In this document: piece by piece, positions 1 through 9,573 of the stretch
How the letters are laid out: each line of letters opens with the position of its first letter
Position numbering within the stretch: position 1 is the stretch's first letter
NCBI RefSeq assembly: GCF_003052515.2
Contig: NZ_QARE02000003.1
Location: forward strand, 338,698-402,697
Length of the DNA: 64,000 nt
Reading direction: 5' to 3'
Origin: Pseudomonas sp. RIT409
GTDB lineage: Bacteria > Pseudomonadota > Gammaproteobacteria > Pseudomonadales > Pseudomonadaceae
Made by a program: the position numbers and the translations under genes
Notes under the pieces: generated by a model
What the model saw: only the letters and a program-made list of their open reading frames with translations
What the model was told of the DNA's origin: nothing
Database searches by the model: none

Positions 1-1084
1 TGGCGTGGCGGGAGAGGAACGGGATGTCGCTGCTGCTCACACCGTGCCGACCGAGGGTTTCGTGAAAGCCGATCTGGCGCTTGAGCGCGATCAGGTGCTC
101 GACCAGGCGTTTGCTGATGGCCGCGTGGTTGAGGCCTCGGCAATCGATGCCCAGCGTCTCGGCGATGACCTTGAAGCGCTCCGGGGCGGAGCTGTAGTTG
201 AAGGCCACCACGTGCTCGACCAACACCGCGTTGCACAAGCCGTGCGGCAGGTCGAGGAAGCCACCCAGGCTGTGGGACATGGCGTGCACCGCCCCCAGGA
301 TCGCGTTGGAAAATGCCAGGCCCGCCTGCATGCTGCCCAGCATGATTTTTTCTCGCAGGGCGAGGTCTGCGGGGCTGGCGATCATCTGTACCAGATGCCC
401 ATTGATCAGACGCATGGCCTCCAGTGCGTGAGGGTCGGTCAGCGGCCCGTGGCCGGTGGACACGAACGCCTCGATGGCATGGACCAACGCGTCGATCCCG
501 GTACAGGCAGACAGGAACGGGTCCATGCTCAGGGTGGTTTGCGGGTCGATCAACGCCACATCCGGCACCACGGCCTTGCTCACGATGGAAAACTTCATTC
601 GCTCCTGCTGATCGGAAATGATCACGAACTGCGAGACGTCCGCTGAGGTGCCCGCGGTGGTCGGGATCAGAATCAGCGGCGGGCTGGGCACCCGGAGGGT
701 ATCCACGCCTTCGAACTCTAGAATGTTGCGCCCGTGCGCCACGGCAATGCCGATCGCCTTGCCGCAATCCATCGGGCTGCCGCCGCCGACGGCGACGATG
801 ACATCGCAGCCGTGTTCCCGATAGCACTCGGCCCCCCGCATCACTTCCTCGACCCGAGGATTGGGCGACACTTCGCTGTACAAGAAGGTATCAAGCCCCT
901 GGCCGTGCAGGCTGGCCTCGATGTCCGCGACCCAGCCGGCCGCGATGACCCCAGAGTCGCTGACGACCATCACCTTGCGCGCGCCGAACGTCCGGGCATA
1001 GTTGCCCACGCTGTGGCGGCTGCCCGCGCCGAAGATGATTTCCGGGGACACGAATTTACGCAGCGGGTTGAGGCTCTGGCTCAT
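1..1084 (-). CDS. ercA: Iron-containing alcohol dehydrogenase, ErcA-like (3' end outside window)
   Basis: Group III metal-dependent alcohol dehydrogenase. In Pseudomonas, ErcA belongs to the regulatory circuit of ethanol oxidation rather than acting only as an enzyme. The visible 361 residues start MSQSLNPLRKFVSPEIIFGAG. They contain the nucleotide-binding GGGSPMDCGKA (about 100-110) and the metal ligands D198, H202, H267 and H281. The family is about 387 residues long, so roughly 25 C-terminal residues lie beyond base 1. The family assignment is firm; the name ercA rests on remembered resemblance and on no regulatory neighbours being visible here. Confidence 0.8.
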   Translation of the reverse strand, partial: MSQSLNPLRKFVSPEIIFGAGSRHSVGNYARTFGARKVMVVSDSGVIAAGWVADIEASLHGQGLDTFLYSEVSPNPRVEEVMRGAECYREHGCDVIVAVGGGSPMDCGKAIGIAVAHGRNILEFEGVDTLRVPSPPLILIPTTAGTSADVSQFVIISDQQERMKFSIVSKAVVPDVALIDPQTTLSMDPFLSACTGIDALVHAIEAFVSTGHGPLTDPHALEAMRLINGHLVQMIASPADLALREKIMLGSMQAGLAFSNAILGAVHAMSHSLGGFLDLPHGLCNAVLVEHVVAFNYSSAPERFKVIAETLGIDCRGLNHAAISKRLVEHLIALKRQIGFHETLGRHGVSSSDIPFLSRHA

Positions 1085-1178
1085 GGCGGGCAGGTGATCG
1101 ATTAGGCAGTTGATCGCCAGCGTAGAGCATCCGAACGGCAAAGCAATAGCACCTTGGTGCCGCTTTGGCGTAACCCGT

Positions 1179-1718
1179 TCAAAACAGCGGGACCTGCCTC
1201 GAGGGCTCGTTTCGGCCTCGTCGGGCCGGCGTTCGAGGCAGCCAGCCCTCCAGCGTCAACAGCCATTCTTTGGCTTCCAATCCACCGGCGAAACCGGTCA
1301 GTGCGCCGGAACGGCCGATCACCCGATGGCAGGGGGCGACGATAGAGATCGGATTTCGGCCATTGGCTGCACCCACCGCCCGCACCGCGGCGGGGTTGCC
1401 CAATTGGGTGGCAATGTCCAGATAACTGCGGGTTTCGCCGAACGGAATCGTCAGCAACGCCTGCCAGACCTGCATCTGGAACGCGGTGCCGTGAAACGCC
1501 AGCGGCAGATCGAACCGATCACGCGCCCCTGCAAAGTACTCGGCCAGTTGCCGCTCGGTACGGTCCAGGATGTCACTGCCGCAATCCGGGTCCATTGCGC
1601 CGAGCAGTACCCGGCCAGGTCGGTCGTTTTCCCAGAGAATGGCCGCCAGTGCAGGGCCTTTGGCGATCAATTTCAATTGCCCGACCGGAGAATCGATGAA
1701 ACGGTAAGTGAAGGTCAT
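1179..1718 (-). CDS. ogt: Methylated-DNA--protein-cysteine methyltransferase
   Basis: Suicide repair enzyme that moves the alkyl group from O6-alkylguanine (or O4-alkylthymine) to its own cysteine. The 179-residue protein contains the active-site motif PCHRVIG, preceded by NPISIVA and followed by the glycine-rich GALTGFAGGLEAK segment. It lacks a fused AraC-type Ada domain, so it is the short Ogt type. The ATG at 1718 was chosen because a GGAG sits a few bases upstream and the family begins at this MTFTYRF-like segment. It stands alone on the minus strand upstream of the ercA-like gene, and nothing suggests an operon with it. Confidence 0.9.
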   Translation of the reverse strand: MTFTYRFIDSPVGQLKLIAKGPALAAILWENDRPGRVLLGAMDPDCGSDILDRTERQLAEYFAGARDRFDLPLAFHGTAFQMQVWQALLTIPFGETRSYLDIATQLGNPAAVRAVGAANGRNPISIVAPCHRVIGRSGALTGFAGGLEAKEWLLTLEGWLPRTPARRGRNEPSRQVPLF

Positions 1719-1820
1719 GCCAGGCTCCTCGCTACGCGACGAGCGCCATATTACCGGGCGCCAAGGGCGAAACCATCCTGTTCTTGCGTTCAAATCACCC
1801 CGTGCAGAAGCGCCACCGGC

Positions 1821-2498
1821 TCAGGTGGGGCACCCCACCGCACCATCATTCAGATTTTGTTTGTAGTTTTCGTACTGCAAAGTCGCTTTGCCGTCGTTCC
1901 ATTTCAGGGTCAGCACCATCACCGAATCGAAGTCATCGCCGGTCCAGTCCTGAACCAGTTTCAGGTCTTGGCCGGAGGCCCGCTCGGCGACCTTGTTGAT
2001 CAGCTCAGGCAAGTAGCCGTGGGACCAGGCGGTGTAAATGGTCGCGTCGTGGTATTTGTCGCGCATGAGCTCACGGGCCAGGTCGCTGGTGTCGTTGGCC
2101 GCGAAGTCGATATTGACCGGCAATCCCAACTTGATGGCGCTGGGCCCTACGGTCATTAGAGGGCGCAGATAGCTGTAGGAATGGTCGCCGTCACCTTCTT
2201 CCACCCGGCGGTTGGGGTTGGCGGCGAAGATGAAATCGGCGTTGCCGAACGTATTCGGCAAAACGGTGGACAGGTCAATGGCGCGGTTCAAGCCTTGGCA
2301 ATTCAGCTGCCCCAGCCCACTCTCGGGTTTCTCGGCGTGGCGCAGGAAAACCAGCGTCTGCGTACCATCCTTCGGCTCGGCGTGCACCCCCTTGCCCGCG
2401 GCGAACCAGAACAGCGCAGAGCCCAGCAGCAGCAAAGGGAGGGAGAGACAAGCGAGACGTTGCAACGGCGTTGAAGCGTTTGTTTTGAAGAAGGTCAT
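1821..2498 (-). CDS. Membrane-anchored or exported histidine phosphatase family protein
   Basis: The 225-residue protein has the phosphatase signature LRHAEKP about 50 residues in, with the catalytic histidine. An N-terminal hydrophobic stretch (LACLSLPLLLLGSALFWFA) acts as a signal anchor or signal peptide, so the catalytic domain should be periplasmic. A second conserved histidine is probably the one in AWSHGYLPE. The substrate is unknown. The start at 2498 puts the hydrophobic segment near the N terminus; an upstream in-frame extension has no signal-like features. It could be a phosphomonoesterase of the SixA/PhoE superfamily, but nothing visible fixes the substrate. Confidence 0.8.
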   Translation of the reverse strand: MTFFKTNASTPLQRLACLSLPLLLLGSALFWFAAGKGVHAEPKDGTQTLVFLRHAEKPESGLGQLNCQGLNRAIDLSTVLPNTFGNADFIFAANPNRRVEEGDGDHSYSYLRPLMTVGPSAIKLGLPVNIDFAANDTSDLARELMRDKYHDATIYTAWSHGYLPELINKVAERASGQDLKLVQDWTGDDFDSVMVLTLKWNDGKATLQYENYKQNLNDGAVGCPT

Positions 2499-2702
2499 GG
2501 TGGCCCGGGTTCTGTGTGAAGGGCGGACGCGCCCTGAACAACTTCCCTGTCCGCTGGCATCACTGGCCAACGCAGTTTGGTGAAACTTTATGTCCGTATG
2601 AAGAATGACCATCAGAGGCGAAAACACATCAAAGGTTGCATGCAAGCCCCTGATCTCGCGCGGTAATCGCCGAACGGTAGGTAAGCGAATGTTACAGCGC
2701 GC

Positions 2703-3839
2703 TCAAGCCGTCGCTTCGCGCACCTTGTAACGGCTGCAGATGATCGCGCTGATGACCACCGCCAGGCCGGCCAGGCTGTACACCCAGGATGGGGACGCAA
2801 TGGGCAGAAGCACCCCTGCCAGCAGCGGTCCGACACCGGCCCCCACGTCTCTCCACACCGCATTGCCCGCCAAGGCCTGCACCCGTGCCGCGCCGGGGTT
2901 GCGTTCGGCCACCAGCGTGGTGACCAAAGGCAATTGCAGCGCCCGGAGGATCAAGACGCTGCCGGCGCCGATGATCAGCCAATGAAAACCAAAAGCAGTG
3001 AGCGCCAGCGTCGTGAGCCCGGAAAAGATCACCAACATGCGCACAGCGCCAAAGTGCGCCGCCGCCCGGCCACCCAAGGGGCTGAGCAGCATTTCCGAGG
3101 CATAGCGCAGGGCCAGCAGCACACCGGCAATGAACACGGCATTGCCTCCCAGCACCGATTGCGCTTGCAGGGAGAGGCCGAAAATGAACAGCCCGTCCAG
3201 TGCCACACCTTCGACGAAGGACCACATGGCGATACTGTCCGGCGCCTTGAAACGCCGCCCGCCCGTGCTGGGCATCGCGTGGGCCAGGTCAGGCAAGCCT
3301 CTGGCGACCACCCAGGCAACCAGCGAGCAACAGCCCAGAATCAGGAAGATCACCCGAGGCCCGAAATGCAGGCTGATCAGGGCCCCCAATGGCAAAGCCA
3401 GCATCGGCCCGATGGCGATGATCGCCCGTGAAGTCCCCGACCGGCGAGCGGCCCCGGCGGGTTCGGAGGTGGCCAAGGCTTGGGTCGAGAGGTTCAGCGC
3501 ACCGAAGGTCAGCCCCCACCCCAGGCGCAGGATCAGCAGCCACCAGAAACCGACGAAAAACGAATTGCCGAATGCACACAGCGCCGAGACCAGCGCCGCC
3601 AGCATCACCGTGGGGCGGTCCCCGTGGCGGGCGTAGAAGCGCACGACATAGCTGTAGCCGAAGATCCGCACCAATCGATTGGCGGCCAGCAGAATCCCGG
3701 CCTCCGGCAGGCTGATACCGAAGGCCTCGGCGTTCATCGGCAGCAACAGATACAACAGGACATCACTGGGCAGGCACAGACTGAGAACAGTCGCCGAACG
3801 GCGTGATGCGGCGTCGGCAGCTCGGGCAGGGGCAGACAT
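2703..3839 (-). CDS. Major facilitator superfamily transporter
   Basis: A 378-residue polytopic membrane protein with about twelve hydrophobic segments and the MFS loop motif after TM2 (RFYARHGDRPTVM). It resembles the drug/sugar exporter branch of the superfamily; the transported compound cannot be read from the sequence. The start at 3839 (MSAPARAADAAS) is preferred over one eight codons upstream, but the two are hard to separate because neither has a strong ribosome site. It is transcribed away from ptxS across a 424-base gap. Confidence 0.75.
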   Translation of the reverse strand: MSAPARAADAASRRSATVLSLCLPSDVLLYLLLPMNAEAFGISLPEAGILLAANRLVRIFGYSYVVRFYARHGDRPTVMLAALVSALCAFGNSFFVGFWWLLILRLGWGLTFGALNLSTQALATSEPAGAARRSGTSRAIIAIGPMLALPLGALISLHFGPRVIFLILGCCSLVAWVVARGLPDLAHAMPSTGGRRFKAPDSIAMWSFVEGVALDGLFIFGLSLQAQSVLGGNAVFIAGVLLALRYASEMLLSPLGGRAAAHFGAVRMLVIFSGLTTLALTAFGFHWLIIGAGSVLILRALQLPLVTTLVAERNPGAARVQALAGNAVWRDVGAGVGPLLAGVLLPIASPSWVYSLAGLAVVISAIICSRYKVREATA

Positions 3840-4263
3840 GCGCAGAAAGGTCCTGTAACACAATTGAAAGATGCAGCATGCAGAACGTGAAGGCTCGCTG
3901 ACAATGTTTATCTTTCCCGGTCGGGGTTCGCTGGTTCATTTCGCTATTTAGTTGAGTAGGCGCCATCCCCTTCCTCCGCCATCGTCAAACGACCTGCCCG
4001 CTGTTGGTCTGGCAACAGCGGTTCAGCATTGTGTTGCGCTTTTTGACCTCACTTATGCCCTTGATCAGGGCTCAGGTCAGGCGCTGGTCGTCTGGCCCGG
4101 TCGCCCTGCTGAATGACAGGGCCCGTTTCGAGTACCCCCCCCATCACCTTTCATCCGATCCCGAGTTGACGACGCGTTCGCTTTGGTGTTTCCTGAAACC
4201 GGTTTCAGAGCCACACGCGCTCTGCCTCGAACGCCTGCTGACAACTCCAATAAGGGCCAGGCC
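3840..4263. other. Intergenic region between divergent MFS gene and ptxS
   Basis: No credible reading frame is seen. The part nearest ptxS holds the PtxS operator at 4194-4207. The remainder must contain the promoters for the two divergent genes, but no clear -35/-10 pair stands out. Confidence 0.6.
4194..4207. promoter_or_regulatory. PtxS operator upstream of ptxS
   Basis: The perfect palindrome TGAAACCGGTTTCA lies 57-70 bases before the ptxS start codon. It is the sequence known to be bound by PtxS in P. putida and P. aeruginosa, and an identical copy precedes kguE. This implies autoregulation of ptxS, with release by 2-ketogluconate. Confidence 0.93.
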
Positions 4264-5286
4264 ATGAACAGCATTCCACTGCAGACGCGCGCCCGCGTCA
4301 CCATGAACGATGTCGCCGACCTGGCCGGCGTGTCCAAGGCCAGCGTCTCGCGTTTCATCGGCGACGACCGCCAGCTCCTGTCCGAAGCCATCGCCCAGCG
4401 CATCGAGCAGGCCATCGACACCCTCGGCTATCGCCCCAACCAGATGGCCCGCGGCCTCAAACGCGGGCGTACCCGCCTGATCGGCATGCTGGTGGCGGAC
4501 ATTCGCAACCCCTATTCCATTGCCGTGATGCACGGCGTCGAAACCGCTTGCCGCAAGCACGGTTACAGCCTCGTGGTGTGCAATACCGATCGCGACGACG
4601 AGCAGGAACGCCTGCACCTCGCAGCGCTGCGCTCGTACAACATCGAAGGCCTGATCGTGAATACGCTGGGCCACCACCTCGACGAATTGCGCGAACTGCA
4701 CAACGAGTTGCCTATGGTGTTGGTTGACCGCAAAGTCGATCAGTTGCAAAGCGATCTGGTGGGCCTCGACAACATTGACGCCGTGAATCAGGCACTCGAC
4801 CACCTGCAAGCGTCGGGTTTCCGCGACATTCTCATGGTCACCGAGCCTCAGGACGGCACCAGCTCGCGCATCGAACGGGTCGAGGCATTCAACGCGGGCA
4901 TCGCCGCTCGCTCGGCGCTGCGGGGCGACGTGACGGAAACCGGCGATCACCTTGCGCAGGACCTGCGCGCCTTTCTCGCGAACACCGGCCACGGCCCAAA
5001 AGCGGTATTCACCGGCAACGGGGTCGCCACCCTCTGCACCACGCGTCACTTGCACGAGTTGGGCTGCCAGCTATTCGACGACATCGGCCTGATCGCACTC
5101 GACGACCTGGACTGGTACCCGTTGGTGGGGAGCGGCATCACCGCCCTCGCGCAACCGACCCACGACATTGGCGTCACGGCTTTCGAGTGCCTGCTCGATC
5201 GCTTACGCGGGGATCGAGAGCCCACGCGGCTGTATGACTTCTCGGCGCAACTGATCGTCCGCGGGTCCACTCGCCGACGCGGCTGA
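4264..5286 (+). CDS. ptxS: LacI-family repressor of 2-ketogluconate use, PtxS
   Basis: A 340-residue LacI/GalR regulator. The N-terminal helix-turn-helix (VTMNDVADLAGVSKASVSRF, about residues 13-32) is followed by the hinge helix and a periplasmic-binding-protein-like effector domain (IGMLVADIRNPYS onward). PtxS represses the kgu genes until 2-ketogluconate binds. The assignment rests on the neighbouring kguEKTD genes and on identical TGAAACCGGTTTCA operators upstream of ptxS and kguE. The ATG at 4264 follows a purine-rich AAGGGCCAGG. In P. aeruginosa the homologue also influences toxA; whether that applies here cannot be seen. Confidence 0.93.
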   Translation: MNSIPLQTRARVTMNDVADLAGVSKASVSRFIGDDRQLLSEAIAQRIEQAIDTLGYRPNQMARGLKRGRTRLIGMLVADIRNPYSIAVMHGVETACRKHGYSLVVCNTDRDDEQERLHLAALRSYNIEGLIVNTLGHHLDELRELHNELPMVLVDRKVDQLQSDLVGLDNIDAVNQALDHLQASGFRDILMVTEPQDGTSSRIERVEAFNAGIAARSALRGDVTETGDHLAQDLRAFLANTGHGPKAVFTGNGVATLCTTRHLHELGCQLFDDIGLIALDDLDWYPLVGSGITALAQPTHDIGVTAFECLLDRLRGDREPTRLYDFSAQLIVRGSTRRRG

Positions 5287-5359
5287 AAAGCGCCGCCGCA
5301 GGTCGCCCTGGCCTGCCAATTGAACGAACTTTGCTGAAAGGCGCGAGTTCGAACGAAAA

Positions 5360-5373
5360 TGAAACCGGTTTCA
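5360..5373. promoter_or_regulatory. PtxS operator and promoter of kguEKTD
   Basis: A second perfect TGAAACCGGTTTCA copy ends 13 bases before the kguE ATG. A plausible promoter overlaps it: TTGCTG at 5331-5336, then an 18-base spacer, then GAAAAT at 5355-5360. The operator would then cover the transcription start, consistent with simple repression. The -10 match is weak and is inferred. Confidence 0.92.
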
Positions 5374-5386
5374 GAGGACGATAACA

Positions 5387-6184
5387 ATGAACCGATACCC
5401 CGTAGCCATTAGCCTGGGCGCCTACGGTGCCGATTTGGTCCGCGAACGTGGACAGGCGGTTTTCATACCGCTACTGGCAGACGCCGGCGTGACGCGGATC
5501 GAATTGCGCGAAGAGCTCTTCACCGGTCGCGAGGACTTCTCCGCCCTCGCCGAAGCCATTCGCGCCCAGGGCCTTGAATGCCTGTATTCGGCGCCGTTGG
5601 AGCTCTGGCCAACGGATCGGCGCCACCCCAATCCGGAACTGGAATCTGCTCTGCAGCGGGCCCATGCCTGTGGCGCCACGTGGCTGAAGGTTTCGCTGGG
5701 CCACCTGACAGAAGACAGTGACGTCGCCGCACTGGCAGACCGACTGGCCCGCTACGACATCCAACTGCTGGTGGAAAACGACCAGACCGCGCAAGGGGGG
5801 CGCATCGAGCCGCTGGTGCGTTTCTTCGCGCGCGTCGAGGCCTTGCAGATGCCCATCAGCATGACCTTCGACATCGGCAACTGGATGTGGCAGGAACAAT
5901 CGGCCAGTGCCGCCGCGCGGCAGTTGGGTCGCCATGTCCGCTACGTGCATTGTAAGGCGGTCGCGCGCAACGCGGCGGGGAAACTGGTCGCCGTCCCGCC
6001 CCGCGCCGCAGACCTGCACCTGTGGGAGCAGTTGTTCAGGCACATGCCCAGCGGCGTGCCCCGCGCCGTCGAATACCCTTTACAGGGCGAAGACCTGCTT
6101 GAAATCACCCGGCTTCAGGTTCAGACCCTGGCGAGCCTGGGCCAGCCTGAACCGCAATCGACGGAGGCGTTGAGCCATGTCTGA
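5387..6184 (+). CDS. kguE: 2-ketogluconate utilisation epimerase-like protein KguE
   Basis: A 265-residue TIM-barrel protein of the sugar phosphate isomerase/epimerase (xylose isomerase-like) family. It has conserved barrel segments around [21 protein letters not shown] and YVHCKAV that usually carry metal-binding residues. It is the first gene of the 2-ketogluconate operon, and its 3' end overlaps kguK by 8 bases, indicating co-translation. Its exact reaction in the pathway is not well established in the family. Confidence 0.88.
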   Translation: MNRYPVAISLGAYGADLVRERGQAVFIPLLADAGVTRIELREELFTGREDFSALAEAIRAQGLECLYSAPLELWPTDRRHPNPELESALQRAHACGATWLKVSLGHLTEDSDVAALADRLARYDIQLLVENDQTAQGGRIEPLVRFFARVEALQMPISMTFDIGNWMWQEQSASAAARQLGRHVRYVHCKAVARNAAGKLVAVPPRAADLHLWEQLFRHMPSGVPRAVEYPLQGEDLLEITRLQVQTLASLGQPEPQSTEALSHV

Positions 6185-7136
6185 CATCGATATCCTCTCG
6201 TTCGGCGAAACCATGACCATGCTGGTGGCCGAGCAGGCCGGTGATCTGGCGGCTGTGCGGCATTTCGAGAAACGCATCGCCGGTGCTGACAGCAATGTGG
6301 CCATCGGCCTGTCGCGGCTGGGGTTCAAGGTGGCCTGGCTGAGCCGGGTAGGCAATGACTCCATGGGCCGCTTCGTGACCGACAGCCTCTCTAAAGAAGG
6401 CGTCGACTGCCGTCATGTCACCGTCGATCCGTCGCACCCGACCGGCTTCCAATTCAAGTCACTGGAGCTGGAAGGCGCCGATCCGGTGGTCGAGTACTTT
6501 CGACGCGGTTCAGCGGCCAGTCACCTGTCCATCCATGACATCGTGCCCGACCTGCTGAAAGCGCGGCACTTGCACGCGACGGGCATTCCCGCTGCGCTTT
6601 CCGACACCTGCCGCGACTTGTCCCACACGCTGATGAGCCAGATGCGCGATGCCGGGCGCAGCGTGTCGTTCGACCCCAACCTGCGCCCCTCGCTGTGGCC
6701 AAGGCAGGCCACGATGATCCGCGAGGTCAACCGCCTGGCCAGCCTCGCCCACTGGGTCATGCCGGGGCTGGCGGAAGGCGAAGTGCTCACCGGCTTCGAC
6801 ACCCCGGGCGACATCGCTCAGTTCTATCTGGACCTGGGCGTCGAAGCCGTGATCATCAAACTCGGTGCCAAAGGCGCGTACTACCGCACGCAGCTCAACG
6901 AGGCGTTCATTCCGGGTGTACCGGTGGCGACAGTCATCGACACGGTTGGCGCAGGCGACGGCTTTGCAGTGGGCGTCATCAGCGCGTTACTGGAAAACCT
7001 CGACTTCGCCCAGGCGACTGCCCGTGGCAACTGGATCGGCAGCCAGGCGGTGCAAAGTCGCGGCGACATGGAAGGCCTGCCGACCCAGGGGGCCTTGCGG
7101 TTGGCCGAGCGCGCACCTCGACGACAGAGCGCCTGA
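6177..7136 (+). CDS. kguK: 2-ketogluconate kinase KguK
   Basis: A 319-residue PfkB/ribokinase-family sugar kinase that phosphorylates cytoplasmic 2-ketogluconate to 2-keto-6-phosphogluconate. The N-terminal ISxGE-type strand reads [10 protein letters not shown], and the C-terminal PfkB signature [12 protein letters not shown] (about 255-266) holds the catalytic aspartate and anion hole. It overlaps kguE by 8 bases and precedes the transporter gene kguT. The substrate call comes from operon position, since PfkB kinases share the same motifs. Confidence 0.9.
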   Translation: MSDIDILSFGETMTMLVAEQAGDLAAVRHFEKRIAGADSNVAIGLSRLGFKVAWLSRVGNDSMGRFVTDSLSKEGVDCRHVTVDPSHPTGFQFKSLELEGADPVVEYFRRGSAASHLSIHDIVPDLLKARHLHATGIPAALSDTCRDLSHTLMSQMRDAGRSVSFDPNLRPSLWPRQATMIREVNRLASLAHWVMPGLAEGEVLTGFDTPGDIAQFYLDLGVEAVIIKLGAKGAYYRTQLNEAFIPGVPVATVIDTVGAGDGFAVGVISALLENLDFAQATARGNWIGSQAVQSRGDMEGLPTQGALRLAERAPRRQSA

Positions 7137-7211
7137 ACGAGGTCAACGTTTACCTGCACATTTTTGCCCCATACCTGCTGCAACAAAAACAACATGCTCA
7201 GGAAGCCCGAC

Positions 7212-8528
7212 ATGAACACATCACTCGACAACGTGAAACACGCTGGCCTGAAACGCCGCTGGTGGCTGATCATGCCCATCGTGTTCATCACCTACAGCCT
7301 CGCTTATCTGGACCGCGCCAACTATGGCTTTGCCGCCGCCTCCGGTATGGCCGAGGACCTGCACATCACCCCTGGCATGTCGTCGTTGCTGGGGGCGCTG
7401 TTCTTCCTCGGCTACTTCTTCTTTCAGGTGCCGGGCGCCATTTATGCGCAGAAGCGCAGCGTGAAGAAACTGATCTTCGTCAGCCTCATTCTCTGGGGCA
7501 GCCTGGCGACCCTGACCGGCATCGTGTCAAACGCCTACATGCTGATTGGTATCCGGTTCATGCTCGGCGTGGTCGAAGCAGCCGTGATGCCGGCGATGCT
7601 GGTGTACCTGTGCTACTGGTTCACCAAGGCTGAGCGCTCCCGGGCCAACACGGTGCTGATTCTCGGCAACCCGGTCACCCTCCTGTGGATGTCCGTGGTC
7701 TCGGGTTACCTGGTTGCACATTTCAGCTGGCGCTGGATGTTCATCGTCGAAGGCCTGCCTGCGGTGATCTGGGCATTCATCTGGTGGCGGCTGGTGGACG
7801 AACGCCCGGCGCAGGCTGACTGGCTGACCACCGACGAGAAGACCGAGCTGCAAGCACGGCTCGATGCCGAGCAGGTCGGTATCAAACCGGTGAAGAACTA
7901 CGCCGAAGCCTTCCGGTCGCCGAAGGTGTTGCTGCTGGCTGCCCAGTATTTCTGCTGGAGCATCGGCGTCTATGGCTTCGTCCTGTGGCTGCCGACCATC
8001 ATCAAGAAAGGCATGGAAATGGACATGGTCGAGGCCGGTTGGCTGTCGGCGTTGCCTTACCTGGCTGCGGTGATCGGCATGGTGGTGGTGTCTTGGGCGT
8101 CGGACAAGGCGCAAAAACGCAAGCTGTTCGTCTGGCCCCCGCTGCTGTTGGCGGCCGTAGCGTTCTACGGCTCGTACGCGCTGGGCACCGAGCACTTCTG
8201 GTGGTCCTACACCCTGCTGGTGGTCGCGGGGGCCTGCATGTACGCCCCCTACGGTCCGTTCTTCGCCATCGTGCCGGAAATCCTGCCGGCCAACGTCGCT
8301 GGCGGGGCCATGGCGCTGATCAACAGCCTCGGCGCCTTGGGTTCGTTCGCTGGCTCCTACCTGGTGGGTTACCTGAATGGCGTCACCGGCACACTCAGCG
8401 CTTCGTACCTGTTCATGAGCGGCGCGCTGTTGGTGTCGGTGGTGCTGACGCTGCTGCTCAAACCCGATGCTGCCGCCACGCCTTTGCGCGAAGGGCCGAA
8501 CGTTTCCCGTACTCCTGCGCACCCTTGA
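7212..8528 (+). CDS. kguT: 2-ketogluconate transporter KguT (MFS)
   Basis: A 438-residue MFS permease of the anion:cation symporter branch (ACS, phthalate/hexuronate-like), starting MNTSLDNVKHAGLKRRWW. The N-terminal YLDRANYGFAA motif is typical of that branch. It imports 2-ketogluconate made in the periplasm by gluconate dehydrogenase. The ATG at 7212 was chosen because AGGAAG lies 8 bases upstream; in-frame starts further 5' fall in sequence without family resemblance. Confidence 0.9.
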   Translation: MNTSLDNVKHAGLKRRWWLIMPIVFITYSLAYLDRANYGFAAASGMAEDLHITPGMSSLLGALFFLGYFFFQVPGAIYAQKRSVKKLIFVSLILWGSLATLTGIVSNAYMLIGIRFMLGVVEAAVMPAMLVYLCYWFTKAERSRANTVLILGNPVTLLWMSVVSGYLVAHFSWRWMFIVEGLPAVIWAFIWWRLVDERPAQADWLTTDEKTELQARLDAEQVGIKPVKNYAEAFRSPKVLLLAAQYFCWSIGVYGFVLWLPTIIKKGMEMDMVEAGWLSALPYLAAVIGMVVVSWASDKAQKRKLFVWPPLLLAAVAFYGSYALGTEHFWWSYTLLVVAGACMYAPYGPFFAIVPEILPANVAGGAMALINSLGALGSFAGSYLVGYLNGVTGTLSASYLFMSGALLVSVVLTLLLKPDAAATPLREGPNVSRTPAHP

Positions 8529-8542
8529 CCTGGACTTCCACA

Positions 8543-9526
8543 ATGAAAAAACACGTCGTTTTGTACAAAACCCTGTCCGCGCCTTTGATGGCGCGCTTGG
8601 AGGCGGTGGCGCAGGTCACTGTCGTGGAGAACCCGAAAAGCCAGGACGGCTTGGCTCATCTGCGCGATGCCTTGCCCGAGGCTGAGGGGCTGTTGGGCGC
8701 GAGCCTCACGCTGGATGCTGATTTATTGTCGCTCGCCCCCCGCTTGCAGGTGGTGTCCAGCGTCTCGGTGGGCGTCGATAATTACCCTATCGACGAGCTG
8801 ACGCGGCGCAGGATCCTGCTGACCAACACCCCGGATGTGCTCACCGAAACCACCGCAGACACCGGCTTCGCGCTCATCATGGCGACCGCCCGGCGCGTGG
8901 TCGAGCTGGCCAATTGGGTGCGCGACGGGCAATGGAAACAGAATATCGGCCCTGCCCATTTCGGCACCGATGTACACGGCAAGACGCTGGGCATCATCGG
9001 CATGGGGCGTATTGGTGAGGCGCTGGCGCAACGCGGCCATTTCGGGTTTGGCATGCGCGTGATTTACCACAGCCACTCGCAAAAACCGGCGGTGGACGCC
9101 CGCTTTGGCGCTGAATACCGAAGCCTGGACGCGCTGCTGCAAGAAGCGGACTTTGTCTGCCTCACCCTGCCCTTGACCGCCCAAACCCAGGGATTGATCG
9201 GTGCGGAACAATTCGCTCGGATGCGCCCCGAGACGATCTTCATCAACATCGCTCGAGGCAAGGTGGTGGACGAGCAAGCGATGATCGAGGCCCTGCGAAG
9301 CGGCCAAATCCGTGCCGCGGGGCTGGATGTCTTCACGCAGGAGCCGCTGCCTGTGGATTCCCCATTGCTGACGTTCGACAATGTCGTCGCCACGCCCCAC
9401 ATGGGCTCTGCCACCCATGAAACCCGCGAAGCGATGGCCGCCTGTGCGGTGGACAACCTGATCAGCGCGCTGAACGGTCAGCGACCAAAGGATTTAGTGA
9501 ATCCCGAAGCCTGGCCGCGCGGATGA
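8543..9526 (+). CDS. kguD: 2-ketogluconate-6-phosphate reductase KguD
   Basis: A 327-residue D-isomer-specific 2-hydroxyacid dehydrogenase that reduces 2-keto-6-phosphogluconate to 6-phosphogluconate, feeding the Entner-Doudoroff pathway. The Rossmann motif GIIGMGRIGEA is seen at about 149-159. The catalytic trio is the Arg in NIARGK, the Glu in FTQEP and the His in TPHMGS. It is the last gene of the operon and ends just before a perfect palindrome that probably terminates transcription. Paralogues with glyoxylate/hydroxypyruvate activity look alike; the operon decides the call. Confidence 0.9.
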   Translation: MKKHVVLYKTLSAPLMARLEAVAQVTVVENPKSQDGLAHLRDALPEAEGLLGASLTLDADLLSLAPRLQVVSSVSVGVDNYPIDELTRRRILLTNTPDVLTETTADTGFALIMATARRVVELANWVRDGQWKQNIGPAHFGTDVHGKTLGIIGMGRIGEALAQRGHFGFGMRVIYHSHSQKPAVDARFGAEYRSLDALLQEADFVCLTLPLTAQTQGLIGAEQFARMRPETIFINIARGKVVDEQAMIEALRSGQIRAAGLDVFTQEPLPVDSPLLTFDNVVATPHMGSATHETREAMAACAVDNLISALNGQRPKDLVNPEAWPRG

Positions 9527-9530
9527 GGGC

Positions 9531-9557
9531 GTCGCAGCACTGCAGTGCTGCGACTTT
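9531..9557. terminator. Perfect palindrome between convergent kguD and chemoreceptor genes
   Basis: The arm GTCGCAGCACTG at 9531-9542 is followed directly by its exact reverse complement (9543-9554), then TTT on the plus strand. A 12-bp stem without a loop would open to a shorter hairpin in RNA. Its place between two convergent genes fits a two-way terminator, although the T run is short. Confidence 0.6.
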
Positions 9558-9573
9558 CCCGACCATCCCTCCG

